This document shows positions 25,648 through 35,121 of a stretch of DNA of 64,000 nt, piece by piece. The notes below the pieces were generated by a model. That model did not search any database, was not told the DNA's origin, and worked only from the letters and a program-made list of their open reading frames with translations. This DNA is from Scatosoma sp045127595. GTDB taxonomy: Bacteria > Bacillota > Clostridia > Christensenellales > Borkfalkiaceae. How positions within the stretch are numbered: the stretch's first letter is position 1; each line of letters starts with the position of its first letter. The position numbers were made by a program, and so were the translations under genes. Location of the stretch: the NCBI GenBank assembly GCA_045127595.1, contig JBGVQS010000025.1, positions 60,629-124,628 of the forward strand, given 5' to 3'.

Positions 25648-27219
25648 ATGAACAAAATTGCAAAAAAAATTTTTGCGTTGACCACTCTTCTCGCTTTATC
25701 GACGAACATTGTTGCATGCGGCGGTACGGGCGGTGGCGGCTACGTAGGCGATCTTGAACCGGGTTTCTGGGAAGATTTAGCTGAAACGGTTGAAGGCGAC
25801 GGCAATAACGGCGGTAACGGAAACGATCAAACCGGCGATATTGTTATTAACGGCGACCCTACGAAAGTTCCCGCATACGACGGCAGCAACGTAACCATTA
25901 CGTTCTATCACACGATGGGTCAAATGTTGAGAGAAGTTCTTGACGCTTGGATCCCTGAATTCAACGCAATGTACCCCAACATTAAAATCGAACATCAATC
26001 GCAAGGCGGCTATCCCGATCTTCGCGACGCAATTACGACCGAGCTTAACGGCGGCAATTCCCCTAATATTGCATACTGCTATCCCGACCACGTTGCTCTT
26101 TACAACAAGGCTGGCGCAGTCGCTACTTTGGACGATTATATTGCAAGTACGGCGGTTGTAACCCACAAAGACGGCACAACGGAAACCATGGGCTTCTCAC
26201 AAGCGCAGGTAAACGAATTCGTTAGAGGATATTATGAAGAAGGTCGCGCATACGGCGACGGTTTGATGTACACCCTTCCTTATTCCAAATCCACGGAAGT
26301 TTTGTATTACAACAAAACCTTCTTTGAAGAACATGATTTAGAAGTTCCTACCACGTGGGACGAAATGGAAACGCTTCTTCAAAAAATCGTTGAAATCGAT
26401 CCCAACTGTACCCCCCTTGGATACGACTCCGAAGCGAACTGGTTCATCACGATGTGCGAACAGCTCGGCACTCCTTATACTTCCGCAACGCCTGTAAACG
26501 GTTCGAGATTCCTTTTTGACGTTCCGCAAAACAACGCTTTCGTTGAAAGATTGAGAACGTGGTATCAACTTCGTTTGGTAACGACGGAAGAAACGTACGG
26601 TAGCTACACGTCCGATTTGTTCACGCAAACGGATCCCAACGAAGATAAATCGTATATGACCATCGGCTCGTCGGCAGGTGCGTCCTATCAATGCCCCGAT
26701 AAGTTCATGAATGAAAACAACGAAGAAGCATATCCTTTCGAAGTAGGCGTTGCGCTTCCTCCGCAGATCGATCCCGACAACCCGAAGGTAATTTCGCAGG
26801 GTCCTTCCCTTTGTATGTTCAAGAAAGCGAACAAGCAAGAAATGGCGGCTACTTGGCTGTTTATGAAGTTCCTTACTTCCAACGAATTGTTGCAAGCAAA
26901 CTTCTCGGCAACCTCCGGTTACGCTCCCGTTATCAAGAATCTTGATCAGAAAAATGAAGCTTACAAAGATATTCTTGAAAGCGCAGACGGCAACGGAAAC
27001 TTGCAATCTTCTTGCGTTAAGCAATGTTTGGCACAAGAAAACTTCATGTTCGTATCCCCTGCATTCCTCGGTTCTTCCGGCGCGCGCGACCAAGTAGGTA
27101 TTTTGATGCAAAACTGCTTCGTAAACGCACCTTCGGCAAATCAGACGAACGCTGAATTCGTAAAAGCGGAATTTGAGGCAATTCTTGAAAAACTTCGTTA
27201 CGACTACGAACGTAATTAA
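25648..27219 (+). CDS. CUT1 ABC transporter substrate-binding lipoprotein
   Basis: This 523-residue extracellular binding protein has a signal peptide with lipobox I-V-A-C (Cys24), then a Gly/Asn-rich linker to about residue 70. A cluster B binding-protein fold follows, starting at V-T-I-T-F-Y-H-T-M-G-Q and including LPYSKSTEVLYYNKTFF and VPTTWDEM. It is larger than typical sugar-binding proteins (~420). AGGAG precedes the start. The ligand is unknown. No glycoside hydrolase lies nearby; the flanking genes encode nucleases and deoxynucleoside catabolism, which makes a nucleoside, nucleotide or pentose ligand worth testing. Confidence 0.92.
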   Translation: MNKIAKKIFALTTLLALSTNIVACGGTGGGGYVGDLEPGFWEDLAETVEGDGNNGGNGNDQTGDIVINGDPTKVPAYDGSNVTITFYHTMGQMLREVLDAWIPEFNAMYPNIKIEHQSQGGYPDLRDAITTELNGGNSPNIAYCYPDHVALYNKAGAVATLDDYIASTAVVTHKDGTTETMGFSQAQVNEFVRGYYEEGRAYGDGLMYTLPYSKSTEVLYYNKTFFEEHDLEVPTTWDEMETLLQKIVEIDPNCTPLGYDSEANWFITMCEQLGTPYTSATPVNGSRFLFDVPQNNAFVERLRTWYQLRLVTTEETYGSYTSDLFTQTDPNEDKSYMTIGSSAGASYQCPDKFMNENNEEAYPFEVGVALPPQIDPDNPKVISQGPSLCMFKKANKQEMAATWLFMKFLTSNELLQANFSATSGYAPVIKNLDQKNEAYKDILESADGNGNLQSSCVKQCLAQENFMFVSPAFLGSSGARDQVGILMQNCFVNAPSANQTNAEFVKAEFEAILEKLRYDYERN

Positions 27220-27245
27220 ATTACAAAATTAAGGTAATTACATTT

Positions 27246-28766
27246 ATGAAAAAAACGTTATTATCATTATTGTTGACGCTTTTCTGCGCGTTCGGCGCAG
27301 TAAGCGTCGGCGTCAATGAAACTCTTTTCGCAGCGGCAGAAACGGAAACACAAGAAATCGTTTCTACCGAAAGCGAACCGATTGACTACGCCGGACAAGC
27401 AACATTGGATTTATCCGCGGACAGCCAAACGATGGAAGTTTCCGTAAAAACGTTTATCGACGGCGATACCACCCATTTCAATGCCCCTGGCTTTAATGCA
27501 GACAATTTATTAAAAGCAAGATATATGGCAGTCAACACCCCCGAATCGACGGGTAAGTTGGAAGAATGGGGCAAAAAAGCGGCAAGATTCACCCGTACTA
27601 AGCTGGAAACGGCTACTTCTATTATGCTTGAATCGGAAGGTTCGCAATGGGAAGCGGATTCCACAGGCGAACGTTATCTCGTTTGGGTTTGGTATAAAGC
27701 CCCCGATTCCAACGTTTACCGCAATTTAAACCTTGAATTGTTGCAGGAAGGTCTTGCGCTTGGTTCAAAATCGGGCGCGAGCCGCTACGGCGAACTTTGT
27801 ATCAGCGCTATCGCGCAAGCTACCGCATTGAAATTGCACGTTTATTCCAATGAACAAGACCCTGAATTTTATTATGGGGAAGCGGTAGAGCTTGACTTAA
27901 AAGAACTCCGTTTAAATATTGCAAATTATACGGGAATTCGCGTAGCTTTTGAAGGCGTTGTTGCCTACTATGCAAATCAAGGCATTTACGTGGAAAGCTT
28001 TGACGATGAAACGCAAATGTATTATGGAATCTATGTATATTACGGCTTTACCTCTATCAATGCTTCGGGGCAAAAATTGCTTGCAATTGGCAACAAAGTT
28101 CGTATCGTAGGCGTTGTACAATATTACGAAGCAGGTAATTCCTATCAAGTATCCGATTTGAAGTACAATGCATTCAAACCCAAAGATCCAAACAATATTC
28201 AACTTTTGGAAAGCGGTTATGCTGCGGCAAACGTAGAAACGTCCGTTGACACTTTCAAGAAAAATGTTTCCGTGTCTACTACAAACCCCGAAACGGAAGA
28301 AACAACCACTAAGAGCTATAAATATGCAGAACTTGCGTTGAATACTTCCATCAGCATGAAGAATTTGTTCGTTAAGACTGCCTATACCACGCAATCGGGG
28401 ACGAGCGAAGGCGCGATTACCCTTACTTGCGAAGTTGGCGGAAAAACGGTAAAAGTACGTACGATCGTTTTGAAAGATTCTTCGGGGAACGTAGTAACGC
28501 AAGATATGTTCGAGGGCGAAACCATTGACGTACAGGGCGTTATCGACTGTTTCAACGGTGAATATCAAATTAAGGTATTGTCCTTAGGCGGTATCAAAAT
28601 TCAATCTCAACAAAAACCTGACGAATCGATAGATTCTATTGAACCGACCGAATCGACGACTGAAACCACTGAAAAGAGCGGTGGTTGCGGCGGTATTATC
28701 GGACTCTCCGCAGCAGTTTCTTTGCTTGCGGCAACGGTTGTATTGATTAAAAAACGTGAAAATTAA
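27246..28766 (+). CDS. Secreted staphylococcal-nuclease-like protein with OB-fold region and C-terminal anchor
   Basis: The 506-residue protein starts with a signal peptide and contains a thermonuclease (SNase) domain at about 65-210. FIDGDT supplies Asp72/Asp74, Arg92 lies before N-T-P-E-S with Glu100, and Arg143 is in GERY. These match SNase D19/D21, R35, E43 and R87, but the metal ligand D40 is Asn97 here. Residues about 225-320 look like an OB-fold nucleic-acid-binding region, the combination seen in the YhcR nuclease. A S/T/E linker precedes a C-terminal hydrophobic segment ending in KKREN, suggesting anchoring. It follows the binding protein by 26 bases. Nuclease activity is likely but unproven. 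Confidence 0.83.
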   Translation: MKKTLLSLLLTLFCAFGAVSVGVNETLFAAAETETQEIVSTESEPIDYAGQATLDLSADSQTMEVSVKTFIDGDTTHFNAPGFNADNLLKARYMAVNTPESTGKLEEWGKKAARFTRTKLETATSIMLESEGSQWEADSTGERYLVWVWYKAPDSNVYRNLNLELLQEGLALGSKSGASRYGELCISAIAQATALKLHVYSNEQDPEFYYGEAVELDLKELRLNIANYTGIRVAFEGVVAYYANQGIYVESFDDETQMYYGIYVYYGFTSINASGQKLLAIGNKVRIVGVVQYYEAGNSYQVSDLKYNAFKPKDPNNIQLLESGYAAANVETSVDTFKKNVSVSTTNPETEETTTKSYKYAELALNTSISMKNLFVKTAYTTQSGTSEGAITLTCEVGGKTVKVRTIVLKDSSGNVVTQDMFEGETIDVQGVIDCFNGEYQIKVLSLGGIKIQSQQKPDESIDSIEPTESTTETTEKSGGCGGIIGLSAAVSLLAATVVLIKKREN

Positions 28767-28791
28767 AAAATAATATAAAGGAGAAATTTAA

Positions 28792-31700
28792 ATGAAAAAA
28801 TTTATCACTAGCTTCCTTGCGTTGCTTACCTGTTGTTCTTTATTTGCAGCATGTAACAGCGGAAACAAAGACGATGATTCGATGCCTGAAAACAGCTCCG
28901 TTTCCTCGGAATCTTCTTCTGAAAGCGCACCTGACTCTGGTTCGGAAGAAACGAATCCTCATCTTACCGCATTAAACGCAGCCAAGGACAACCTTCTTGA
29001 GCAGCTCATTAACCAAAACGTTAGCGTAAGAGCGGATTATCAAGTATTGAACTCGATTTATTCCTTCCACGCAGAAGAAACGTTTGCGGTTACTTGGTCT
29101 GTTAATGTTACGGAAGGCGTTACGATCAAAGAAGGCGACAACTGCTATATCGTTGACGTTGACGAAACGTTGGATGAAGATCTCCCCTACGTTTTGACGG
29201 CTACGATTACTGACAGCGACGGTTGTTCCGTCAACCTTTCCTTTGACCGCGTGGTTGAAAAAGCACCTCAGCTTGTTCCCGTTGCTATTACGGAAAAACC
29301 TGCTGAAAATACGCCTTACAAATTGTACGTTTATCAGAGTTCGCAACAAGCTGATTGCTATTTTATGGGCGAGATGAGCGGTTTCTATTACAAAACCAGC
29401 GAAGTTTATACCGACGGTGTTGACCTTTACGTTGAGTATCTTTCGGATAGCGATGCATTTAACGTATATTTCAACGACGCTGATGGCAACAAACAATACA
29501 TCGGCGTACAGGAAGGTTGGAACAGCAAGAACAGTCATTGGACGTTTAACGTAGTATATGATACTACTGCCCCTTCTTCTTTCGTATACAGTACTGAATA
29601 CAAAACCATCATTACGACTGTTCCTTGTCGCAGTGAAGCAAACTATTCGGATCAAAGCGCAGTACAAGACAGCCAAGAAACTCTTTATCTTGGTAACTAC
29701 AGTACGCATATGACGATCAGCGCGTCTAAGCTTAGCTATGCAGCAACCAGTAACGTAGGCGGACTCGTTACGATGGTTGATAAGAGCGAACTTGGCGACA
29801 GCATTAAAGTTGCTGACATCAAAGAATCTTTGACTGTCGTAACCAAGCACACGCTTGACAAAACCGTTGAACTTCCTGTAAGCGACGAACGTTATCCTGA
29901 CGCTGCCATTGCTTGGGCAGTTGAAGAAGGCAAAGGCGCTACCGTAACGGCAGAAGGATTGAAGCTTGTTATTCCCGAAACCGCTACTACGGCAAAATTG
30001 ACGGCTACCATTACGCTCGGCGAAACGACGGCAACGAAAGAATTCACGTTGGAGCTTGGTCCTAAGACCGTTGCTCCCGAAGATAAGACGAATGCGGAAG
30101 CTATTTTGGCGGCGGCATTCAACCTTGCAGAAGGCGAAGTTCTTCCTGGCGAAGGCTATACTCTTACGGGTAAAATTACGAAAGTAAATAATGCTTGGGA
30201 CGCTGAATATAGCAATATCACGGTTACGATTTCCGTAAACGATAAAGCAATCGAATGCTATCGTTTGAAAAGCGGCGCGGCTGACGCAAGCATTTTAAAG
30301 GTTGGCGATACAATTACCGCTACGGGTATTTTGAAGAATTACAACGGCAAAATCGAATTCGATGCTGGCTGTACGCTTGACTCGTATACTCCTGGCGAAG
30401 TTACCCCTCCTGCTGGCGGCGAAGATCCCGACACCCCCGTTGTTCCTCCCGTAGAAGATGAATATGCTTCTATGACCATTCCCCAAGCACTTGAAGCGGC
30501 GGATACCACGAAGGTTAAAGTAAGCGGTACTGTTTGCGAAATCAATACTGTTTGGAACGATCAATTTAACAACATTACCGTTACCATTACGGATGCTGAT
30601 GGCAATAAATTGTACGTTTATAGATTGGCTACGAAAGTAGAACTCGGCGATATCGTTACCATTAAAGGTGAAATGGCTACATATAACGGTAGACAAATCG
30701 GTGCAGGCGCAACTGCTGAGATTACCGGTAAAGACAATAGCTACGTTTATGTAGAAATGACGATTCCCGAAGCGCTTGCAGCTGCTGACGGCACGAACGT
30801 TATTGTAACTGGTACCGTTTCTGAAATCGGAACAGCATATAGCGAACAATATGGTAATATTTCCGTTAATATCGTAGACGAAGCTAACAACGTTCTCTAT
30901 CTTTATAGACTTAGCGGCAACGTAGAAGTTGGCAACGTTATTAAAGTACGTGGTACGATGGCTACCTATAATGGCAATAGACAACTTACCGGCGGCACGT
31001 ATGAACTTATCTCCGAAGGCGAAGTTACCCCTCCTGCTGGCGGCGAAGGCGGCGAAGTTACTCCTCCTGCTGGTGGTGAAGAACCCGACACCCCTGTTGT
31101 AAACACGAACAAAGCTGACTTTGAAACGTTTGATACGAAAGAAACAACCACCAATATTGGGGCAAATAGTAAATATCAAACCTATAACACCGTTAATGGT
31201 TGGGTTGCTGAAAACTCTGCACTCCAAGCTGGTGGTGCTACAGATATGAACCCCAACTTTACTGTTCTTGGTGCAGACAACTCCAGTAAGGGTGTTTGCT
31301 TGAATGGTAAAACGAGCGCGGCTGGTAAACTCACCTCCCCCACGATTGCAGGCGGCATTGCCGTATTAAAGTTTAAACATACCAATATGTTCACGGATAC
31401 GGCGTTTGCTTTCACCGTTACCATTACGGCAGCAGACGGCACGACCGTCAGCAAATCTTTCACAAGAGATAATGCAGATAAAACGAAGTACGTTGTAACG
31501 GAAGAAACTTGGGTTCTTGAAACGGCAATCTCCGGCGAATTCACGATTGTATTCGTAAACGACTGCCCTTCCAACCTTGATTCCAACAAAGACCGCGTTA
31601 CGATTTGGGATATTAATTGGTCGGCTACGGTTGAAGGCGGCGAAGTTACTCCTCCTGCTGGTGGTGAAGATCCCGACACCCCCGTTGAACCTGTAGAACC

Positions 31701-32766
31701 GACCACGCTTACGATTAAAGAAGCATTAGAGCTTGGTGCAACAAAAGAACATAATACTTATACAACTGAAATGTATTATGTAACGGGGGAAATTATTGAA
31801 GTTCAAAATACCCAATATGGCAATATGGTTGTTTCCGATGGCACAGATTCCATTTTAATCTATGGTTTATATCTTCAAAATGAAGATGGTACAAAAGGTT
31901 CTCGTTACGATGCTATGGAAACAAAGCCTATTGTTGGCGATACCGTTAAAGTTCTTGGCGTTGTTGGAAAATTTAGCAATAATGCACAATTAAAAGATGC
32001 ATATTTGATTACTTTAACTGCTGCAACCGATGCCGAAAAACTTGTAGTAGAAAAAAATGCTCTCGTATTACCCGAAGTTTGCAATGGTGAAGGCTCTTTT
32101 GTTCTTCCTTCCAACGGTACGTTCCGCAACGAAGTTGCAATTACATGGGAATTAACCGCAGGTTTAGAAATTGCTTCGATTGTTGATGGTAAACTTGTTA
32201 TCACCAACCCTGAAACCGAATTAACCGTAACGGTTGTTGCTCATCTCTCTTATAGTGAAACTACAGATTCTAAAACTTTCAATATTACAGCAAAACCTTC
32301 TGCTGGGGCATCTTGGAAAATGGTTACCGATGTAAACCAATTGAAGGCAGGCGCAAAAATCCTTATTGTAGCAAAAGATTCTAATTATGCTATCGGTGAT
32401 ACGCAAAACTCAAACAACCGTGCGCAAGCCGCAGTTTCTAAAGCAGACGGAAGCCTTACTTTTGATGATAGCGTTGTTGAAGTCTTGACTCTTTGTGCAG
32501 GTACTAAAGACGGTACGTTTGCATTCAAAGTAGAAGAAGGCGGTTATTTATATGCAGCATCTTCCAGTAGTAATTACTTGAAAACCCAAGATAAGTTAAA
32601 TGATAACGCTTCTTGGACGATTTCAATTGCTGCAGATGGTACAGCAACCGTTGTTGCACAAGGTACGAATTCTAGAAACACTATGCAATATAATCAATCC
32701 TTTTCTTTATTTGCTTGCTATGGTTCAGCTTCTCAAAAAGCTATTTGTATCTATATTTACGCATAA
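28792..32766 (+). CDS. Giant multidomain lipoprotein with four OB-fold modules
   Basis: The 1324-residue exported lipoprotein has lipobox L-F-A-A-C (Cys21) and a Ser-rich linker. Visible modules: an N-terminal beta region (about 45-320); an atypical Ig-like domain (about 340-425); OB-fold modules at about 450-533, 561-646 and 656-743; a jelly-roll-like region (772-946); a fourth OB module (973-1073); another Ig-like domain (1082-1166); and a C-terminal beta domain (1177-1324) ending I-Y-I-Y-A. OB modules resemble the nucleic-acid-binding folds of secreted nucleases such as YhcR. I see no catalytic motif, so it may bind or present substrate. AAGGAG precedes the ATG; a terminator follows the stop. 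Confidence 0.8.
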   Translation: MKKFITSFLALLTCCSLFAACNSGNKDDDSMPENSSVSSESSSESAPDSGSEETNPHLTALNAAKDNLLEQLINQNVSVRADYQVLNSIYSFHAEETFAVTWSVNVTEGVTIKEGDNCYIVDVDETLDEDLPYVLTATITDSDGCSVNLSFDRVVEKAPQLVPVAITEKPAENTPYKLYVYQSSQQADCYFMGEMSGFYYKTSEVYTDGVDLYVEYLSDSDAFNVYFNDADGNKQYIGVQEGWNSKNSHWTFNVVYDTTAPSSFVYSTEYKTIITTVPCRSEANYSDQSAVQDSQETLYLGNYSTHMTISASKLSYAATSNVGGLVTMVDKSELGDSIKVADIKESLTVVTKHTLDKTVELPVSDERYPDAAIAWAVEEGKGATVTAEGLKLVIPETATTAKLTATITLGETTATKEFTLELGPKTVAPEDKTNAEAILAAAFNLAEGEVLPGEGYTLTGKITKVNNAWDAEYSNITVTISVNDKAIECYRLKSGAADASILKVGDTITATGILKNYNGKIEFDAGCTLDSYTPGEVTPPAGGEDPDTPVVPPVEDEYASMTIPQALEAADTTKVKVSGTVCEINTVWNDQFNNITVTITDADGNKLYVYRLATKVELGDIVTIKGEMATYNGRQIGAGATAEITGKDNSYVYVEMTIPEALAAADGTNVIVTGTVSEIGTAYSEQYGNISVNIVDEANNVLYLYRLSGNVEVGNVIKVRGTMATYNGNRQLTGGTYELISEGEVTPPAGGEGGEVTPPAGGEEPDTPVVNTNKADFETFDTKETTTNIGANSKYQTYNTVNGWVAENSALQAGGATDMNPNFTVLGADNSSKGVCLNGKTSAAGKLTSPTIAGGIAVLKFKHTNMFTDTAFAFTVTITAADGTTVSKSFTRDNADKTKYVVTEETWVLETAISGEFTIVFVNDCPSNLDSNKDRVTIWDINWSATVEGGEVTPPAGGEDPDTPVEPVEPTTLTIKEALELGATKEHNTYTTEMYYVTGEIIEVQNTQYGNMVVSDGTDSILIYGLYLQNEDGTKGSRYDAMETKPIVGDTVKVLGVVGKFSNNAQLKDAYLITLTAATDAEKLVVEKNALVLPEVCNGEGSFVLPSNGTFRNEVAITWELTAGLEIASIVDGKLVITNPETELTVTVVAHLSYSETTDSKTFNITAKPSAGASWKMVTDVNQLKAGAKILIVAKDSNYAIGDTQNSNNRAQAAVSKADGSLTFDDSVVEVLTLCAGTKDGTFAFKVEEGGYLYAASSSSNYLKTQDKLNDNASWTISIAADGTATVVAQGTNSRNTMQYNQSFSLFACYGSASQKAICIYIYA
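30393..31690 (+). repeat. Repeated linker coding sequence inside the OB-fold lipoprotein gene
   Basis: A near-identical segment encoding E-V-T-P-P-A-G-G-E-(D/E)-P-D-T-P-V occurs at about 30393-30443, 31018-31100 (there with one extra half copy) and 31635-31690. It separates the OB and jelly-roll modules. The DNA copies are nearly identical, pointing to recent duplication or module shuffling. Confidence 0.85.
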
Positions 32767-32788
32767 TTCATACAATCGTAAAACATTT

Positions 32789-32822
32789 GAACCGCTCCCC
32801 TTATCGGGAGCGGTTCTTTTTT
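32789..32822 (+). terminator. Rho-independent terminator after the ABC-nuclease operon
   Basis: Perfect 11-base stem GAACCGCTCCC / GGGAGCGGTTC followed by six T residues. Confidence 0.94.
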
Positions 32823-32823
32823 G

Positions 32824-32852
32824 TTGACACTATCTTTATAAAATGCTATAAT
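32824..32852 (+). promoter_or_regulatory. Perfect consensus promoter of the barnase-like RNase gene
   Basis: TTGACA-N17-TATAAT starts one base after the T-tract of the preceding terminator, so the RNase gene is a separate, probably strongly expressed, transcription unit. Confidence 0.92.
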
Positions 32853-32887
32853 ATCCCTATAAAAAACTATTTACCAAAGGCAAATGT

Positions 32888-34315
32888 ATGCAATCATTTA
32901 AGAAAAAACTTATTTCCTTGATTTGCGCGTTCTCGCTCGCAATTTCCGCAACAGCATGCTCGGGGAATTCTTCTACCGAAAAGGACAGCAGCGAAAATAT
33001 CTCCGCTTCGGAAAGTATCACGAACAGCGATTCCGCGCCTGATAGCGACTCCGTCGTTGACAGCGAACCGCCTACAAGCAGCGAAGAAACTCCCCCTGCG
33101 CCCGATTTTGACGAACAGCAAGCGGCTATTGTCGATCTCGCCTATTCGTTGGACGTGAATGAATTTACGCTCGAGCTATACCGTTTAACGGGAACGGTAG
33201 TTACCATCAAGGATCCCTACAACGGCTATTATCAAAACGTTTCCATCATAATCGAAATCAAAGGCAGAGAAGATTATCCGATTCTTTGCTACCGCTTGCA
33301 AGGCGACGGCATAAAGGATATTGCAATCGGCGACACGGTTACGGTAGAAGGGTATTTCAAAAACTACAAAGGCACGATTGAATTTAACGAAGGCTGTCAG
33401 CTTATCACTTCTTCCGGCGGTACAATCGTTACGCCGCCCGACATTGAAGACCCTTATGCGGACGTATCAAAAAGTACATTCTATGCAAATTATACGCTTG
33501 CGACGAGCAACGAAGACGCCTATTACCGCTCCTTACACGGCTTTATGTCGGGAACGCTGACCGTGCCCGATCAAGCCCCTGTGGACTCAGCTTACAAGCC
33601 CACGCAAAACGGCAAATATATCCGCAATGAAACCATGCTTTTTGACGAGAGTAAAACGGCGTACACCGTCGTCGACGCATACGGAAAAGCGGCTTTTACC
33701 GTCTATAAAGCGGGCGCGTATATCACTTTGGAAGAAGTTGCGGCATACGTATACGCATTTGGAACGTACCCCGCAAACCATACTACTTCCAAAAACACCG
33801 ATCCCAACGATAGCATTTGGGGAGAATATTTACGACTCAATCACACCAAATTTTCAGGTAATACAAGCAAGTATCCTTACGAGCCTGAGCTCCCGAACAT
33901 CAGCGGTTGCGGCGGAGCATTGACCTATTACGAAATGGATATCGGCACGACGGGCACGGATTGCGATCCCGGCTACGTTGCAAAAATATATAACAACGGC
34001 AACAGCATTACCCGCGGCGCGGCAAGGATCGTGTACGGGAAAAACGATCTTGACAAAGACGGCGTGTTTGAAATAGGCGAATTCCACGTCTTTTACACCT
34101 ATAACCATTACAACGATTTCCAAGAATATCTTAACTACGTCGGCGGTTGGGGAGAAATGTTCGGTAATATTACGGGTGGCGGCACTATATCGAGTAAAAA
34201 CGATTATAACCCCACCGATTACGTCGAAGTTACCTTTGCTTCGCTAGTAAATACTCCGCAAGCGGCTTTGCTTTCCTTGCTCTCACAAGCGCACACGAGC
34301 GTTTCTTTCGCCTAA
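32888..34315 (+). CDS. Secreted lipoprotein with OB-fold and barnase-like ribonuclease domain
   Basis: The 475-residue lipoprotein has lipobox A-T-A-C (Cys24), a Ser/Glu-rich linker (25-75) and an OB-fold module (about 90-175) very similar to the first OB module of the 1324-residue neighbour (both have C-Y-R-L, G-D-T-V/I-T and N-Y-K/N-G). The C-terminal ~220 residues align by eye with barnase-type ribonucleases. LEEVAAYV matches the first helix. YPANHTTSK holds Lys302 (barnase K27), TYYEMDIG Glu349 (E73), ARIVYG Arg380 (R87) and YNHYNDF His407 (H102). Spacing between the last three is larger than in barnase. AAAGG precedes the ATG. No inhibitor gene of barstar type is evident, consistent with export. 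RNase activity is inferred. Confidence 0.75.
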   Translation: MQSFKKKLISLICAFSLAISATACSGNSSTEKDSSENISASESITNSDSAPDSDSVVDSEPPTSSEETPPAPDFDEQQAAIVDLAYSLDVNEFTLELYRLTGTVVTIKDPYNGYYQNVSIIIEIKGREDYPILCYRLQGDGIKDIAIGDTVTVEGYFKNYKGTIEFNEGCQLITSSGGTIVTPPDIEDPYADVSKSTFYANYTLATSNEDAYYRSLHGFMSGTLTVPDQAPVDSAYKPTQNGKYIRNETMLFDESKTAYTVVDAYGKAAFTVYKAGAYITLEEVAAYVYAFGTYPANHTTSKNTDPNDSIWGEYLRLNHTKFSGNTSKYPYEPELPNISGCGGALTYYEMDIGTTGTDCDPGYVAKIYNNGNSITRGAARIVYGKNDLDKDGVFEIGEFHVFYTYNHYNDFQEYLNYVGGWGEMFGNITGGGTISSKNDYNPTDYVEVTFASLVNTPQAALLSLLSQAHTSVSFA

Positions 34316-34332
34316 ATTTCAACGACAATTAT

Positions 34333-34366
34333 AAAACCGAGTTCCTCTTTGAGAAACTCGGTTTTT
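34333..34366. terminator. Bidirectional terminator between the RNase gene and surE
   Basis: AAAACCGAGTT / AACTCGGTTTT with an extended inner CTC-TTT-GAG stem, T-rich on the plus-strand 3' side and A-rich on the other; it separates convergent genes. Confidence 0.88.
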
Positions 34367-34392
34367 ATCATATTTTAGCCTTTTAACGGTCT

Positions 34393-35121
34393 TTATCCTT
34401 TTGTACGGAATTTTTCAAACACCGCCATATTCGTACGCGTAGCAAGCAAAGGCGTTACGGATATAATACCGCCGCAAACCGCCACCGTATCGCGATCGAA
34501 ATCGTCGGGGCATACGTCGGCAATCGGCTCGCCTACTTGCACGTAGGTGTCTTCCTTGCCCTCCACTTTCGCGAACTCGTCCGAAAAATAGGGAGAACCC
34601 TGATATGTCATACGCAAGTCCTTTGCGTTTTTAGGAATATTCACGTTATAAATGGGATTTTCCGCAAACAAATTGTTCTTGGTTAAATATTCGTACACTT
34701 GGTCCAAATACGCCGCCGCTTCTTCCTGTTCGTCGGGGAAAGAAGAAAACGCAATACCGTTTATCCCCAAGCGCGCCCCTTCAAATACCGCGCCGACCGT
34801 ACCGGAATATACTACGTCGATTCCCACGTTGATACCGCAGTTGATCCCCGATAATACAAGATCGAATTTTTCCTTTAAGCCAAGCACCCCATATCGCACG
34901 CAATCGGCAGGTGTGGAAGCCATAGAATACGCTTCTACCCCCTCCATAAACGGCACTTTTTTGATTTCAATCGGGTTCGCAATATCGATTGCATGGCTCT
35001 TTGCGCTCTGCTCTATTTTAGGTGCTACAATGGTAACTTCCCCCAACTTTTTCGCCCATTGTGCAAGCAGGCGTATTCCCTTATTGGAAATGCCGTCGTC
35101 GTTCGTGATTAAAATTTTCAT
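34393..35121 (-). CDS. surE: 5'/3'-nucleotidase SurE
   Basis: SurE removes phosphate from 5'- and 3'-mononucleotides, with activity on short oligonucleotides or polyphosphate in some species. The 242-residue protein starts K-I-L-I-T-N-D-D-G with the metal-binding Asp pair, followed by the S-G-I-N-C-G-I-N-V-G motif and Y-S-G-T-V-G-A near residue 100. The frame extends to 35130, but the ATG at 35121 gives the standard N-terminus and overlaps the stop of the preceding DHH gene by one base (TAATG). It completes a likely operon of oligonucleotide-degrading enzymes. Confidence 0.95.
   Translation of the reverse strand: MKILITNDDGISNKGIRLLAQWAKKLGEVTIVAPKIEQSAKSHAIDIANPIEIKKVPFMEGVEAYSMASTPADCVRYGVLGLKEKFDLVLSGINCGINVGIDVVYSGTVGAVFEGARLGINGIAFSSFPDEQEEAAAYLDQVYEYLTKNNLFAENPIYNVNIPKNAKDLRMTYQGSPYFSDEFAKVEGKEDTYVQVGEPIADVCPDDFDRDTVAVCGGIISVTPLLATRTNMAVFEKFRTKG

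Noticed and set aside
25648..27219. Assigning the importer as a maltose or multiple-sugar transporter
   Set aside because: The family normally handles oligosaccharides, but nothing in the binding protein or its surroundings identifies a sugar, so the substrate is left open.
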